From a virus: a stretch of DNA of 31,177 nt. The stretch is taken from positions 1 through 31,177 of the IMG/VR virus record IMGVR_UViG_3300025141_000475; one strand, 5' to 3'. Made by a program: the position numbers and the translations under genes. Below the pieces are notes generated by a model. The model was given only the letters and a program-made list of their open reading frames with translations, made no database searches and had not been told where the DNA came from. Each line of letters begins with the position of its first letter. Position 1 is the first letter of the stretch. Of this stretch, positions 14,071 to 19,760 are shown one piece after another.

Positions 14071-14259
14071 ATGAGACAATATAATATTAGAATAGATAAG
14101 GTAGATGACATGGACATACCAATTTTAATAGATGGTATAAAACAGGTTGTTAAAGATAAAGATTTGTGGATAGATACTATACAAGTTAATAGAATAGATG
14201 ACATGGTAGTTAGTAAAAGTTGGAAAGAGGATATATGTGGGAAGTGTTATATAGGTTAA
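14071..14259 (+). CDS. Hypothetical protein, 62 aa
   Basis: MRQYNIRIDKVDDMDIPILI begins a small protein with an internal near-repeat, where I-x-x-I-x-V-x-x-I/V-D-D-M occurs twice. It ends CGKCYIG. The ribosome site is weak (GGGTAGG, about 10 nt upstream). It is the last gene before the repeat-bordered cassette array. The function is unknown. Confidence 0.5.
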   Translation: MRQYNIRIDKVDDMDIPILIDGIKQVVKDKDLWIDTIQVNRIDDMVVSKSWKEDICGKCYIG

Positions 14260-14333
14260 TACCTTATTACCTTATAGTACAATCATCTTTTATCAATGCC
14301 GAAAAATATTAGTAATATAATAGATGATATAAA

Positions 14334-14355
14334 ATTCATGAATTCCAAAGTTTAG
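14334..14355 (+). repeat. Border repeat, copy 1 (+)
   Basis: First of about 20 copies of a directional repeat (AATTCATGAAWTCC then AAAGTTTAGG). This one has TTTAGA at the end and faces a promoter at 14372. Confidence 0.85.
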
Positions 14356-14371
14356 AGAAAAATTATAGGGC

Positions 14372-14400
14372 TTGACAAAATAGAGATTATGTGGTATAGT
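14372..14400 (+). promoter_or_regulatory. Promoter facing border copy 2
   Basis: TTGACA 14372-14377, 17-nt spacer, TATAGT 14395-14400, with an extended TG (TGGTATAGT). Its transcript would run through copy 2; it may be a duplicated or relic promoter. Confidence 0.6.
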
Positions 14401-14421
14401 ATAAAATTCACATGAAGTTGA

Positions 14422-14444
14422 ATACATGAATTCCAAAGTTTAGG
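14422..14444 (+). repeat. Border repeat, copy 2 (+)
   Basis: ATACATGAATTCC then AAAGTTTAGG, ending 10 nt before the -35 box at 14455. Confidence 0.85.
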
Positions 14445-14454
14445 GAAAATTTAA

Positions 14455-14483
14455 TTGACTTTAAATCTTTTCAGCAGTATAAT
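14455..14483 (+). promoter_or_regulatory. Promoter
   Basis: TTGACT 14455-14460, 17-nt spacer, TATAAT 14478-14483. Drives the gene at 14513. Confidence 0.75.
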
Positions 14484-14512
14484 TAAACAAGTTTGAAATA
14501 AGGAGACAAATT

Positions 14513-15001
14513 ATGGGTGAACAACATGACAATATAGACGAAGATGGACGAAACCTCTCAGGAATGAGCAGGGATGAAGTATATAAAATATTAGATAAAA
14601 TGAATGTACCTTATGTAAAGGTAGATATATTCAAGGATAACCAAGAAAGGATGAAATCCCCTATAGGAACACTATGTGATACCTTTGAGTGCTTAGTGAA
14701 TAGCTTACTAGGAGATGCTACAATCATGGGAGATGATAATGCAGGAGTTCTTCTTAATTATTTTTATCAATGTATGAAAGAACAGATAATAATGTCTCAA
14801 TTAATACTGAAGAGTAGGAAGGGAGACGAAATGCCTGATGCTTTAAAAGATATGTTAGAAGGAAGGGAAGGAATGGGGAACTATGAAGGAAGAGGAAGGA
14901 AGACCCCTATCTCTAATGTATGGTTAGATGCTTTCAAGGAAGAGGAAGGAAAGGAAGAAGAGGAAGGAAGGGAAGAGGAAGGGAAGGAAAGCAACACTTA
15001 A
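14513..15001 (+). CDS. Hypothetical protein with low-complexity acidic tail, 162 aa
   Basis: AAGGAG lies 7-8 nt before the ATG. The N-terminal 110 residues look globular and helical (LLNYFYQCMKEQIIMSQLIL). From about residue 115 the codons become GGAAGG-type repeats, giving a Gly/Glu/Lys/Arg tail (EEEGKEEEEGREEEGKE). The same GGAAGG microsatellite occurs outside genes at 15.7 and 17.9 kb, so the tail has probably grown by repeat expansion. I recognise no family. This is the first one-gene cassette of the array. Confidence 0.6.
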   Translation: MGEQHDNIDEDGRNLSGMSRDEVYKILDKMNVPYVKVDIFKDNQERMKSPIGTLCDTFECLVNSLLGDATIMGDDNAGVLLNYFYQCMKEQIIMSQLILKSRKGDEMPDALKDMLEGREGMGNYEGRGRKTPISNVWLDAFKEEEGKEEEEGREEEGKESNT

Positions 15002-15007
15002 TATTGT

Positions 15008-15067
15008 GGATTAAAGCATTCCAATAGGCTTTCCTTATTTGTGCCTATGCAAGAGAGAATGCAATCC
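15008..15067 (+). other. Nested stem-loop in the 3' untranslated region
   Basis: Three stacked perfect helices: GGATT/AATCC (15008-15012/15063-15067), GCATTC/GAATGC (15016-15021/15057-15062) and ATAGGC/GCCTAT (15024-15029/15043-15048). They lie between the gene and its terminator. Confidence 0.65.
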
Positions 15068-15076
15068 AATCTCCTC

Positions 15077-15115
15077 GACCCCCTGAGTTTTTTCATGTTT
15101 CGCAGGGGGTCTTTT
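15077..15115 (+). terminator. Intrinsic terminator
   Basis: Perfect 9-bp stem GACCCCCTG/CAGGGGGTC followed by TTTT. It separates two cassettes. Confidence 0.85.
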
Positions 15116-15116
15116 A

Positions 15117-15139
15117 ATTCATGAATTCCAAAGTTTAGG
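15117..15139 (+). repeat. Border repeat, copy 3 (+)
   Basis: Full consensus copy directly after the terminator and 13 nt before TTGACA. Confidence 0.9.
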
Positions 15140-15152
15140 CGTTTTTTACCAC

Positions 15153-15181
15153 TTGACATTTTTTATAATATCCTGTATAAT
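15153..15181 (+). promoter_or_regulatory. Promoter
   Basis: TTGACA 15153-15158, 17-nt spacer, TATAAT 15176-15181. The core is identical to the promoter at 15862. Confidence 0.85.
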
Positions 15182-15188
15182 TTATTAC

Positions 15189-15270
15189 AGAGGTTGAGGT
15201 TTGGGGGTACTCCCCCTACTTGATATGAATTAAGGGATTCGACAGGGCGAACCGATAAACCAATACCTCT
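15189..15270 (+). promoter_or_regulatory. Three-way-junction leader RNA (riboswitch-like candidate)
   Basis: The leader folds by eye into a closed junction. P1 is AGAGGT (15189-15194)/ACCTCT (15265-15270), continued after a 3x3 internal loop by GGTTT (15198-15202)/AAACC (15257-15261). P2 is GGGGG/CCCCC (15203-15207/15212-15216) with loop TACT. P3 is GGATTCG (15235-15241)/CGAACC (15248-15253) with one bulged A. The ribosome site (15281-15286) lies 10 nt after P1. I cannot match it to a named riboswitch class. Confidence 0.6.
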
Positions 15271-15295
15271 ACTAAAAAATAAGGAGTATTATAAA

Positions 15296-15685
15296 ATGGA
15301 CAGAATAACAAAAAAGCAATTAGATATACAGGTTAACTACCTAAACAGTTTGACAGGAATAGAGCATACAATAGAATCGGCTTATGGTGGCTATAAATTA
15401 ACAAGAACTGTACATGATGTAATTGGTGGAGAGAATGTATTTCCGATAGGGTATGTTCCTAAAGCAGAATTATACAGAATGATATTAGCTTATGAAAACG
15501 GTTTTCTAATCGAGGATGCAAGGAAGGAAACTAAGTACAAAGCTTTAACAGATACTGTTAAAAATGAGCAATACATGAGAGAAAAATTGAGAGTGTTACA
15601 AAGGGAAAGAATGCAAAAAGAATTAGTTTATGGAAGAGCTATAGAAGAGATGAGAAGGAAGGAAGGGAAGGAAGTAACACCATAA
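15296..15685 (+). CDS. Conserved phage protein with YGGYKL motif, 129 aa
   Basis: MDRITKKQLDIQVNYLNSLT, then AYGGYKLTRTV, GGENVFPIGYVPKAELYRMI and AYENGFL. This order recurs in a common phage/plasmid family of unknown function. The C-terminus is a long basic helix ending in KEGKEVTP, where GGAAGG-type repeat sequence begins. AAGGAG precedes the ATG. It is controlled by a consensus promoter and a structured leader. Confidence 0.75.
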   Translation: MDRITKKQLDIQVNYLNSLTGIEHTIESAYGGYKLTRTVHDVIGGENVFPIGYVPKAELYRMILAYENGFLIEDARKETKYKALTDTVKNEQYMREKLRVLQRERMQKELVYGRAIEEMRRKEGKEVTP

Positions 15686-15767
15686 GGAAGGAAGGGAAGA
15701 GAGGGAAGGAAGGAAAGAGCTTCAAGGAAGGGAAGGAAGGGAACGCATATCCTCTATGCATGTTCCC
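15655..15767 (+). repeat. GGAAGG tract ending in a hairpin
   Basis: A purine tract built of AAGGAAGG and GGGAAGG units runs from the end of the gene into a hairpin: GGGAAC-GCATA (15739-15749)/TATGC-AT-GTTCCC (15755-15767). The flanking GGGAAG can extend the stem with CTTCCC (15769-15774). It probably acts as the terminator of the upstream cassette. Confidence 0.65.
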
Positions 15768-15786
15768 TCTTCCCAAATCACAAATA

Positions 15787-15796
15787 TGATATATCA
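15787..15796. repeat. TGATATATCA palindrome, copy 1
   Basis: First of nine intergenic copies of a 10-bp perfect palindrome (one has a G at the end). Confidence 0.7.
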
Positions 15797-15822
15797 CCCA
15801 CTAGGCTAATTCATGTATTGCA

Positions 15823-15846
15823 ATTCATGAATTCCAAAGTTTAAGG
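15823..15846 (+). repeat. Border repeat, copy 4 (+)
   Basis: Variant ending TTTAAGG. A partial second copy of its first half (AATTCATGTATTG) lies just upstream. Confidence 0.85.
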
Positions 15847-15861
15847 GGTTTTTTTGCCTAT

Positions 15862-15890
15862 TTGACATTTTTTATAATATCCTGTATAAT
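15862..15890 (+). promoter_or_regulatory. Promoter
   Basis: TTGACA 15862-15867, 17-nt spacer, TATAAT 15885-15890. Confidence 0.85.
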
Positions 15891-15937
15891 TTCTTTAATG
15901 GCATTGAAAATTTGCCTAAAAAATAAGGAGTTTATTT

Positions 15938-16036
15938 ATGGAATATGAGGATTTCGATTTAGTGTGTCCTGAGTGTGATGGGACAAATCTTAATGAAGAT
16001 AAGGATAGGTGTTGGGATTGCCAACCTGAGAGATAG
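15938..16036 (+). CDS. 32-residue zinc-ribbon peptide
   Basis: AAGGAG precedes ATG 15938. The peptide MEYEDFDLVCPECDGTNL continues to CWDCQPER, with CPEC and CWDC knuckles 13 residues apart. It is a minimal zinc ribbon and is the sole product close to a consensus promoter, so it is probably real although very short. The next gene follows 33 nt later on the same transcript. Confidence 0.6.
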   Translation: MEYEDFDLVCPECDGTNLNEDKDRCWDCQPER

Positions 16037-16069
16037 GAAAGGAAAATAAAAAAATAAGGAGTTTTACAT

Positions 16070-16351
16070 ATGACATCATTTACAGTTTACGATACACCTG
16101 AGAGAATTCAAGATTATAGAATATTAACTATGCGAAAGGGCTTAATTCTAGAAGTTAGATATAATGGCGGATTTAAATTAACCGCTAAAGCTCCAACATG
16201 TTATTCAATGGTTAAAAGGGAATTCGGTTTTAAAGGAAATAGGAATAAAGTTTTATATCAGTTTGAAAAATTATTGAGGAAATTAGGTTATTCAGCGGAT
16301 AATAATCTAATTCTTAATGATGATACTAAAACGGCTACCATAAAAAGGTAG
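16070..16351 (+). CDS. Hypothetical protein, 93 aa
   Basis: MTSFTVYDTPERIQDYRILT begins a basic alpha/beta protein with a lysine-rich second half (FGFKGNRNKVLYQFEKLLRK). AAGGAG precedes the ATG. Its last codons form the 3' arm of a hairpin that ends the transcript. No family is recognised. The basic charge would suit RNA or DNA binding. Confidence 0.6.
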   Translation: MTSFTVYDTPERIQDYRILTMRKGLILEVRYNGGFKLTAKAPTCYSMVKREFGFKGNRNKVLYQFEKLLRKLGYSADNNLILNDDTKTATIKR

Positions 16352-16374
16352 CTTTGTCAAGGGGGATTTCCCCC
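16334..16374 (+). terminator. Double hairpin at the end of the 16070 gene
   Basis: GCTACC/GGTAGC (16334-16339/16347-16352) followed by TTTGT, then GGGGG-ATTT-CCCCC (16361-16374). The second hairpin abuts a reverse border repeat. Confidence 0.65.
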
Positions 16375-16398
16375 CCTAAACTTTGGTTTTCAGTAATT
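16375..16398 (-). repeat. Border repeat, copy 5 (-)
   Basis: Reverse copy (CCTAAACTTTGG then TTTTCAGTAATT). Its TTTAGG end faces the G5/C5 hairpin. With copy 6 it forms a head-out inverted pair with 12-bp arms. Confidence 0.85.
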
Positions 16399-16401
16399 AA
16401 A

Positions 16402-16438
16402 ATTCATGAATTCCAAAGTTTAGGGATTATTAATCCCT
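16402..16438 (+). repeat. Border repeat, copy 6 (+), with hairpin
   Basis: Full consensus copy at 16402-16424 running into AGGGATT/AATCCCT (16422-16428/16432-16438), the terminator-like end of the minus-strand gene that follows. Confidence 0.85.
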
Positions 16439-16442
16439 GCAT

Positions 16443-16673
16443 TTAGATTTTAACTACCATGTCAACGCCTTCGGTCTCATCTAAGATTTCAGATGAAATC
16501 TCAAAAGACCAGTTGCCACTATTTGGGACAGAATCAAAAAGACTCTCAACCTGTCCGAAAACAGTTTCAAGCTGAGCCAATTTTTTTTCGGCTGAAGCTT
16601 GGTTTTTAGCCTCGATAACATCATAACCATCATTGCTAATTGTAGCTTTAATCTCATAAGTAAACTGCTTCAT
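16443..16673 (-). CDS. Small phage protein with EAx-helix pattern, 76 aa
   Basis: The sequence MKQFTYEIKATISNDGYDVI, then EAKNQASAEKKLAQLE, is a beta strand pair followed by an E-A-x-x-x-x-A helix, a pattern common in tiny phage proteins (compare 8750, 8926 and 18163). I chose the inner ATG at 16673 because GGAG lies 10-11 nt upstream; the ATG at 16688 overlaps that site. The cassette is bounded by inverted border repeats. A GTTCTAA/TTAGAAC dyad lies just upstream of the ribosome site and could regulate it. Confidence 0.65.
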   Translation of the reverse strand: MKQFTYEIKATISNDGYDVIEAKNQASAEKKLAQLETVFGQVESLFDSVPNSGNWSFEISSEILDETEGVDMVVKI

Positions 16674-16745
16674 ATTTCTTAACTCCATTTTGTTCTAATT
16701 TTAGAACACTTATTTATTTGGGATTTCGCCAACCCCATGTATATA

Positions 16746-16774
16746 AGTATATCAGATTTATATCAGTTTGTAAA
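16746..16774 (-). promoter_or_regulatory. Promoter (minus strand)
   Basis: TTTACA (16774-16769), 17-nt spacer, TATACT (16751-16746). Confidence 0.7.
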
Positions 16775-16778
16775 ATCT

Positions 16779-16802
16779 CCTAAACTTTGGATTTCCTGAA
16801 TT
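16779..16802 (-). repeat. Border repeat, copy 7 (-)
   Basis: Faces the minus-strand promoter at 16774, so it lies upstream of the 16443-16673 gene. Confidence 0.85.
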
Positions 16803-16805
16803 GAA

Positions 16806-16829
16806 ATACCTGAATTCCAAAGTTTAAGG
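16806..16829 (+). repeat. Border repeat, copy 8 (+)
   Basis: ATACCTGAATTCC then AAAGTTTAAGG. Back-to-back with copy 7; the pair drives divergent cassettes. Confidence 0.85.
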
Positions 16830-16841
16830 GTTTTTTTCAAT

Positions 16842-16871
16842 TTGACAAATTTTTAAAATAAATGTTATAAT
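16842..16871 (+). promoter_or_regulatory. Promoter of the Gp88-like gene
   Basis: TTGACA 16842-16847, 18-nt spacer, TATAAT 16866-16871. Confidence 0.75.
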
Positions 16872-16903
16872 AATTATATCACGTATTAAAAAAGGAGTTT
16901 TTT

Positions 16904-17617
16904 ATGAATCTATTAAAATTTAGTCCAGCGAATACAAAATTGCGAAAAATTGTTGAATGGTTTGTTGGTTTAAAATCTGACCAAATTTATTCATTTAGTT
17001 TACCGAGCGGTTTCAGTTGTCCGAGTGCATTGGACTGCTTTGCTAAAGTGCCGAGGCATGGCGGTAAATTAATTACTAAATCAGGTACATTGTATCGGTG
17101 TTATAGTGCAAGTGCTGAACTGGTTTTTAAGCAAACTAGAAACATGGTTTGGCATAATTTCGATATGTTGAAAAAATTAAATCATCCTATGGATATGGCA
17201 AATTTAATTATTGAGTCGTTACCGAGTGCGTGCAAAATTATGCGAATACATGCAAGTGGCGATTTCTTCAATTCTACGTATTTCAAGGCGTGGGTTATTG
17301 TGGCATATTTAAAGCCTAATATTCAATTTTATGCATATACTAAAAGCTTAAATTATTGGGTTGATAATATAAATATAATACCTAGCAATTTAAAATTGAT
17401 TGCCTCTAGGGGTGGACGTTTTGACAACTTAATAGATGAGCATAATCTGTTAAATGCTCAAGTTGTATATAGTGAAAAACATGCGGAAAAATTAAATTTA
17501 GTTATAGACTATAATGAAAAGCAAGCTATAACTTCAAACAAAAATTTTGCATTATTAATTCATGGTGTACAATCCAAAGAACAAAAAATTCGACAGCAAG
17601 AAATTGCTGTCGGATAA
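16904..17617 (+). CDS. Gp88-family phage protein
   Basis: This 237-residue protein fits the Gene product 88 family known from actinobacteriophages and other phages. Landmarks are GFSCPSALDC (36-45), YRCYSASAE (65-73), RIHASGDFFNSTYFKAW (114-130) and FYAYTKS (142-148). C39, C45 and C67 are possible metal or cofactor ligands. The family's biochemical function is not established. AAGGAG precedes the ATG. The last codons form a perfect hairpin, and a border repeat begins at the stop. Codon use is less strongly biased than in the operon genes, with more CGA and GCG, which may reflect separate acquisition. Confidence 0.75.
   Translation: MNLLKFSPANTKLRKIVEWFVGLKSDQIYSFSLPSGFSCPSALDCFAKVPRHGGKLITKSGTLYRCYSASAELVFKQTRNMVWHNFDMLKKLNHPMDMANLIIESLPSACKIMRIHASGDFFNSTYFKAWVIVAYLKPNIQFYAYTKSLNYWVDNINIIPSNLKLIASRGGRFDNLIDEHNLLNAQVVYSEKHAEKLNLVIDYNEKQAITSNKNFALLIHGVQSKEQKIRQQEIAVG
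17591..17612 (+). terminator. Hairpin in the end of the Gp88-like gene
   Basis: Perfect 9-bp stem CGACAGCAA/TTGCTGTCG with a GAAA tetraloop, just before the TAA. No T-run follows. Confidence 0.6.
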
Positions 17618-17639
17618 TTCATGAATTCCAAAGTTTAGG
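17617..17639 (+). repeat. Border repeat, copy 9 (+)
   Basis: Full consensus copy that abuts the preceding stop codon. Confidence 0.9.
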
Positions 17640-17661
17640 AGAAAAATAACTGTGGTATAAT
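17634..17661 (+). promoter_or_regulatory. Extended -10 promoter fused to the border repeat
   Basis: TGGTATAAT (TATAAT at 17656-17661). No TTGACA is present; the expected -35 position falls on the TTTAGG end of the repeat. Confidence 0.55.
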
Positions 17662-17693
17662 ATAATAAGTAATAAAAAATAAGAGGTGTAAAC

Positions 17694-17882
17694 ATGACTA
17701 TTGAAAAATCGAATCAGAATAACAAAGACTATATTGAAGACAGAAAATATTGGGAAGAAATTCAAGGTGGCGATTGGTTTTATCATGAGAGAATAGCACA
17801 AGAAAATTTAGCGGATGACCTATTAAATTATGGTTCTTATGATACTTGGGAACAAAACCTATTCAAGGAATTAGGGTACTAA
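17694..17882 (+). CDS. Hypothetical protein, 62 aa
   Basis: An acidic helical protein starting MTIEKSNQNNKDYIEDRKYW and ending NLFKELGY. AGAGGTG lies about 7 nt before the ATG. The stop codon is the first unit boundary of the GGAAGG minisatellite that follows. No family is recognised. Confidence 0.55.
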   Translation: MTIEKSNQNNKDYIEDRKYWEEIQGGDWFYHERIAQENLADDLLNYGSYDTWEQNLFKELGY

Positions 17883-18017
17883 GGAAGGAAGGAAGGGTAT
17901 ACTAAGGAAGGAAGGAAGGGTACTATTAGGAAGGAAGGGTAATGCGAGGAAGGAAGGAAGGGTAATACAAGGAAGGAAGGAAGGTTGATACAAGGAAGGA
18001 AGGAAGGTTGATACACC
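17879..18017. repeat. GGAAGG minisatellite
   Basis: About six units of 20-23 bp. Each has AAGGAAGGAAGG(AAGG) followed by a variable GGTATAC, GGTACTAT, GGTAATGCG, GGTAATAC or TTGATAC segment. The strand bias is extreme, with all purine cores on the plus strand. Confidence 0.85.
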
Positions 18018-18036
18018 TTGTATCAACTAACCTTCC
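18002..18036 (+). terminator. Hairpin closing the minisatellite
   Basis: GTTGATACA/TGTATCAAC (9 bp, loop CCT), extended by GGAAG against CTTCC after a TAA bulge. The last repeat unit supplies the 5' arm. Confidence 0.65.
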
Positions 18037-18041
18037 ATTAT

Positions 18042-18069
18042 TGATATATCATCTATTATTGATATATCA
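18042..18069. repeat. TGATATATCA palindromes, copies 2 and 3
   Basis: Two copies at 18042-18051 and 18060-18069, 18 bp apart, sharing the flank ATTATTGATATATCATCTAT. Confidence 0.75.
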
Positions 18070-18095
18070 TCTATGCAGGTGAATACATGATTTAC

Positions 18096-18115
18096 TTTTC
18101 ATGAATTCTAAAACT
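18096..18115 (+). repeat. Degenerate border repeat
   Basis: TTTTCATGAATTCTAAAACT lies just before full copy 10 and looks like a decayed copy. Confidence 0.5.
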
Positions 18116-18123
18116 GATGCAAA

Positions 18124-18160
18124 ATTCATGAATTCCAAAGTTTAGGGGTTTTGAACCCCT
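18124..18160 (+). repeat. Border repeat, copy 10 (+), with hairpin
   Basis: Full copy 18124-18146 followed by AGGGGTT/AACCCCT (18144-18160). It sits at the 3' end of a minus-strand gene. Confidence 0.85.
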
Positions 18161-18162
18161 AC

Positions 18163-18405
18163 CTAGAGCCAGTTCTCTAGGTAGTCATCTTCATGACTAA
18201 GTACCCAAGGGATATCGCCTGCCCAAATGGTTTCAAGAAACAATTCTTCTGTACCGTCATAATTTAAACCGTTATATTTTTTGACGGCTATGGCGATAGC
18301 TTGCTTGTCAGAACTAGCTTCAAAAGTGTCGAAATCCGAATCTGTGTTATCTGTCTCAATGATTGTCATCTGGTAAGAAACTGTGTATGTATTTTTAGTT
18401 GTCAT
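18163..18405 (-). CDS. Small phage protein with EAS-helix pattern, 80 aa
   Basis: MTTKNTYTVSYQMTIIETDN leads into FEASSDKQAIAIAVKKYNG. Two beta strands are followed by an E-A-S helix, the same pattern as the 16443 and 8926 genes. The rest is acidic and aromatic (WAGDIPWVLSHEDDYLENWL). AAGGAA precedes the ATG on the minus strand. It lies between inverted border repeats 10 and 11. The function is unknown. Confidence 0.65.
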   Translation of the reverse strand: MTTKNTYTVSYQMTIIETDNTDSDFDTFEASSDKQAIAIAVKKYNGLNYDGTEELFLETIWAGDIPWVLSHEDDYLENWL

Positions 18406-18440
18406 TGTTTTTATTTCCTTATATTTATATTTAATTTTTT

Positions 18441-18480
18441 CTATACTGTAAGTATAGCATATTTTATAACAGTTTGTAAA
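18441..18480 (-). promoter_or_regulatory. Promoter with dyad (minus strand)
   Basis: TTTACA (18480-18475), 18-nt spacer, extended -10 TGCTATACT (TATACT 18456-18451). A CTATACT/AGTATAG dyad (18441-18457) covers the -10 and start point. Confidence 0.65.
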
Positions 18481-18483
18481 AGC

Positions 18484-18507
18484 TCCTAAACTTTGGTTTT
18501 CAATAAT
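18484..18507 (-). repeat. Border repeat, copy 11 (-)
   Basis: Faces the minus-strand promoter of the 18163-18405 gene. Confidence 0.85.
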
Positions 18508-18510
18508 TCA

Positions 18511-18550
18511 AATACCTGAATTCCAAAGTTTAGGGGGGTTTTAATCCCCT
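18511..18550 (+). repeat. Border repeat, copy 12 (+), with hairpin
   Basis: Copy at 18511-18533 followed by GGGG-TTTTTAAT-CCCC (18534-18549), at the 3' end of the next minus-strand gene. Confidence 0.8.
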
Positions 18551-18565
18551 TGGTTTTTAATCCTC

Positions 18566-19123
18566 CTAGTTTTTAAACATTTTCTTTTTCCAATGTTTGC
18601 CATGATTACATTGAAACCAAGAATTTTCAGAATCAGTTTCAATCCATTCTCCATTAGTCAAAACAGATTCAATCAAATTGTCCCATTCTTCACCTTGAGC
18701 TTTTCCCCATGCAAAAGCATTTTGTGTCCACCCACAATTATTATTTACAGGATTATCACTAAATACTAAATCTTCTGTAATACAATAATACTGAATCCAT
18801 TTATTTAAGAAATTAACTACCGCTAATTTAGAAAAATATGGTTGTGAAAATTTATATTTTAAATAGTTTGCTAATTCTACTCCAAACATTATTTTTTCAC
18901 TTTCCATTTTATTCACATGCTTTTTAGTTATGTAATCATATTCATAATGTTTAAAATAACTTTCAGTCTGAAAATTAACAACTACCGCATTTATGTAATA
19001 ATTTATTGTATCTACATCACAAGGTGCAGTAGTTACAGTTGCCAAAGTTTCGTCAGTCCAATTTGTTCCGCCCCATGGCAAATCTTTTGTCATCTCTAAA
19101 GTATCTTGTATATAATTTAACAT
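18566..19123 (-). CDS. Hypothetical protein, 185 aa
   Basis: An aromatic-rich soluble protein starting MLNYIQDTLEMTKDLPWGGT. It contains QTESYFKHYEYDYITKKHV in the middle and ends FQCNHGKHWKKKMFKN. AGGAG precedes the ATG on the minus strand. It has its own promoter and lies between inverted border repeats 12 and 13, so it is a complete cassette. I recognise no family and see no membrane helix. Confidence 0.6.
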   Translation of the reverse strand: MLNYIQDTLEMTKDLPWGGTNWTDETLATVTTAPCDVDTINYYINAVVVNFQTESYFKHYEYDYITKKHVNKMESEKIMFGVELANYLKYKFSQPYFSKLAVVNFLNKWIQYYCITEDLVFSDNPVNNNCGWTQNAFAWGKAQGEEWDNLIESVLTNGEWIETDSENSWFQCNHGKHWKKKMFKN

Positions 19124-19166
19124 TTTTAATTAACTCCTATAATTTATTTATTAACTCTTATAAGAT

Positions 19167-19195
19167 ATTATAATATTACCCAAATGAAAAATCAA
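19167..19195 (-). promoter_or_regulatory. Promoter (minus strand)
   Basis: TTGATT (19195-19190), 17-nt spacer, TATAAT (19172-19167). Confidence 0.7.
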
Positions 19196-19199
19196 ACTC

Positions 19200-19223
19200 C
19201 CTAAACTTTGGATTTCCTGAATT
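19200..19223 (-). repeat. Border repeat, copy 13 (-)
   Basis: Faces the promoter of the 18566-19123 gene. Confidence 0.85.
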
Positions 19224-19230
19224 AGAATAG

Positions 19231-19250
19231 ATGCATTCCAAAGTTTAAGG
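19231..19250 (+). repeat. Border repeat, copy 14 (+)
   Basis: Slightly degenerate at the left end (ATGCATTCC then AAAGTTTAAGG). Back-to-back with copy 13. Confidence 0.8.
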
Positions 19251-19254
19251 GGGT

Positions 19255-19283
19255 TTTACAAATTCCATTTTATATGAGACAAT
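19255..19283 (+). promoter_or_regulatory. Weak promoter candidate
   Basis: TTTACA 19255-19260, 17-nt spacer, GACAAT 19278-19283. It is the only candidate between copy 14 and the next plus-strand gene. Confidence 0.4.
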
Positions 19284-19315
19284 TTAATTATCTTAAGTTT
19301 TAAGGAGTTAATTTT

Positions 19316-19546
19316 ATGAATTGTGATTTTTGCAAAAAATTTTCGGCTCTCACTTATTATGGCACTTGCCAAGCTTGTTGCGAAATTGGCAAAACTCAGC
19401 CGATTGGTAGAGCTGAAAAAGCCAATTACCAGTCAATTATGGGTGTACCTTTCAAAGGCACTACACCACCCAATTTGGTTTGGTCAGGTTCTTCGGTAAA
19501 TCCTGACAAAAAATTTGCCGATTTAGAAATCGACTACTTTGAGTAG
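19316..19546 (+). CDS. Zinc-binding small protein, 76 aa
   Basis: MNCDFCKKFSALTYYGTCQACCEIG gives CDFC at 3-6 and CQAC at 18-21, a zinc ribbon. A Gly/Pro/Ser-rich C-terminal half follows. AAGGAG lies upstream of the ATG. The stop codon is inside a terminator-like hairpin. It forms a plus-strand run with the next two small genes. The function is unknown. Confidence 0.65.
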   Translation: MNCDFCKKFSALTYYGTCQACCEIGKTQPIGRAEKANYQSIMGVPFKGTTPPNLVWSGSSVNPDKKFADLEIDYFE

Positions 19547-19554
19547 TCGGTTTC
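19526..19554 (+). terminator. Hairpin over the stop codon
   Basis: GAAA-T-CGACTAC/GTAGTCG-G-TTTC, 11 paired bases with one mismatch. The TAG stop is in the 3' arm. Confidence 0.6.
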
Positions 19555-19571
19555 TTGAATTTCAAAGTTTA
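19552..19571 (+). repeat. Degenerate border repeat, copy 15 (+)
   Basis: TTTCTTGAATTTCAAAGTTT. No promoter follows; the ribosome site of the next gene begins about 10 nt later. Confidence 0.65.
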
Positions 19572-19593
19572 TTAAAAAAAAGGAGTTATTAAA

Positions 19594-19755
19594 ATGACAA
19601 AAAAAATTACTGGTTGGGATTTGGTTCAAGCTCTTGAGCAGGAGCGAATTGGGAAACTTCTTAATAAAGAAGTTAGAAAAGCAAATATGAAAAAATATAA
19701 AACAGTTACTCTGTCGAAAATCAAATTGGCAGAGTGCGATTGGTTAAATCGCTAA
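19594..19755 (+). CDS. Hypothetical basic protein, 53 aa
   Basis: AAGGAG lies 8 nt before ATG 19594. The protein MTKKITGWDLVQALEQERIG then KLLNKEVRKANMKKYKTVTL is helical and basic. It is closed by the strong ATGGGATGGGA hairpin. A border repeat directly precedes its ribosome site. No family is recognised. Confidence 0.55.
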   Translation: MTKKITGWDLVQALEQERIGKLLNKEVRKANMKKYKTVTLSKIKLAECDWLNR

Positions 19756-19760
19756 ATGCT

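Noticed and set aside
15235-15253. tmRNA-like 5' motif (GGATTCGACAGGG then CGAACC)
   Set aside because: It resembles the GGATTCGAC segment of tmRNA, but there is no tRNA-like 3' half, tag frame or CCA nearby. It is better explained as one hairpin of the three-way-junction leader.
16365-16390. Minus-strand promoter in the 16.3-kb hairpin region
   Set aside because: A TTGACA occurs on the minus strand beside the G5/C5 hairpin, but there is no -10 at the right distance.
17879-18017. Coding region in the GGAAGG tract
   Set aside because: The tract has stops soon in each frame, a strict non-triplet unit length and no ribosome site; it is a minisatellite.
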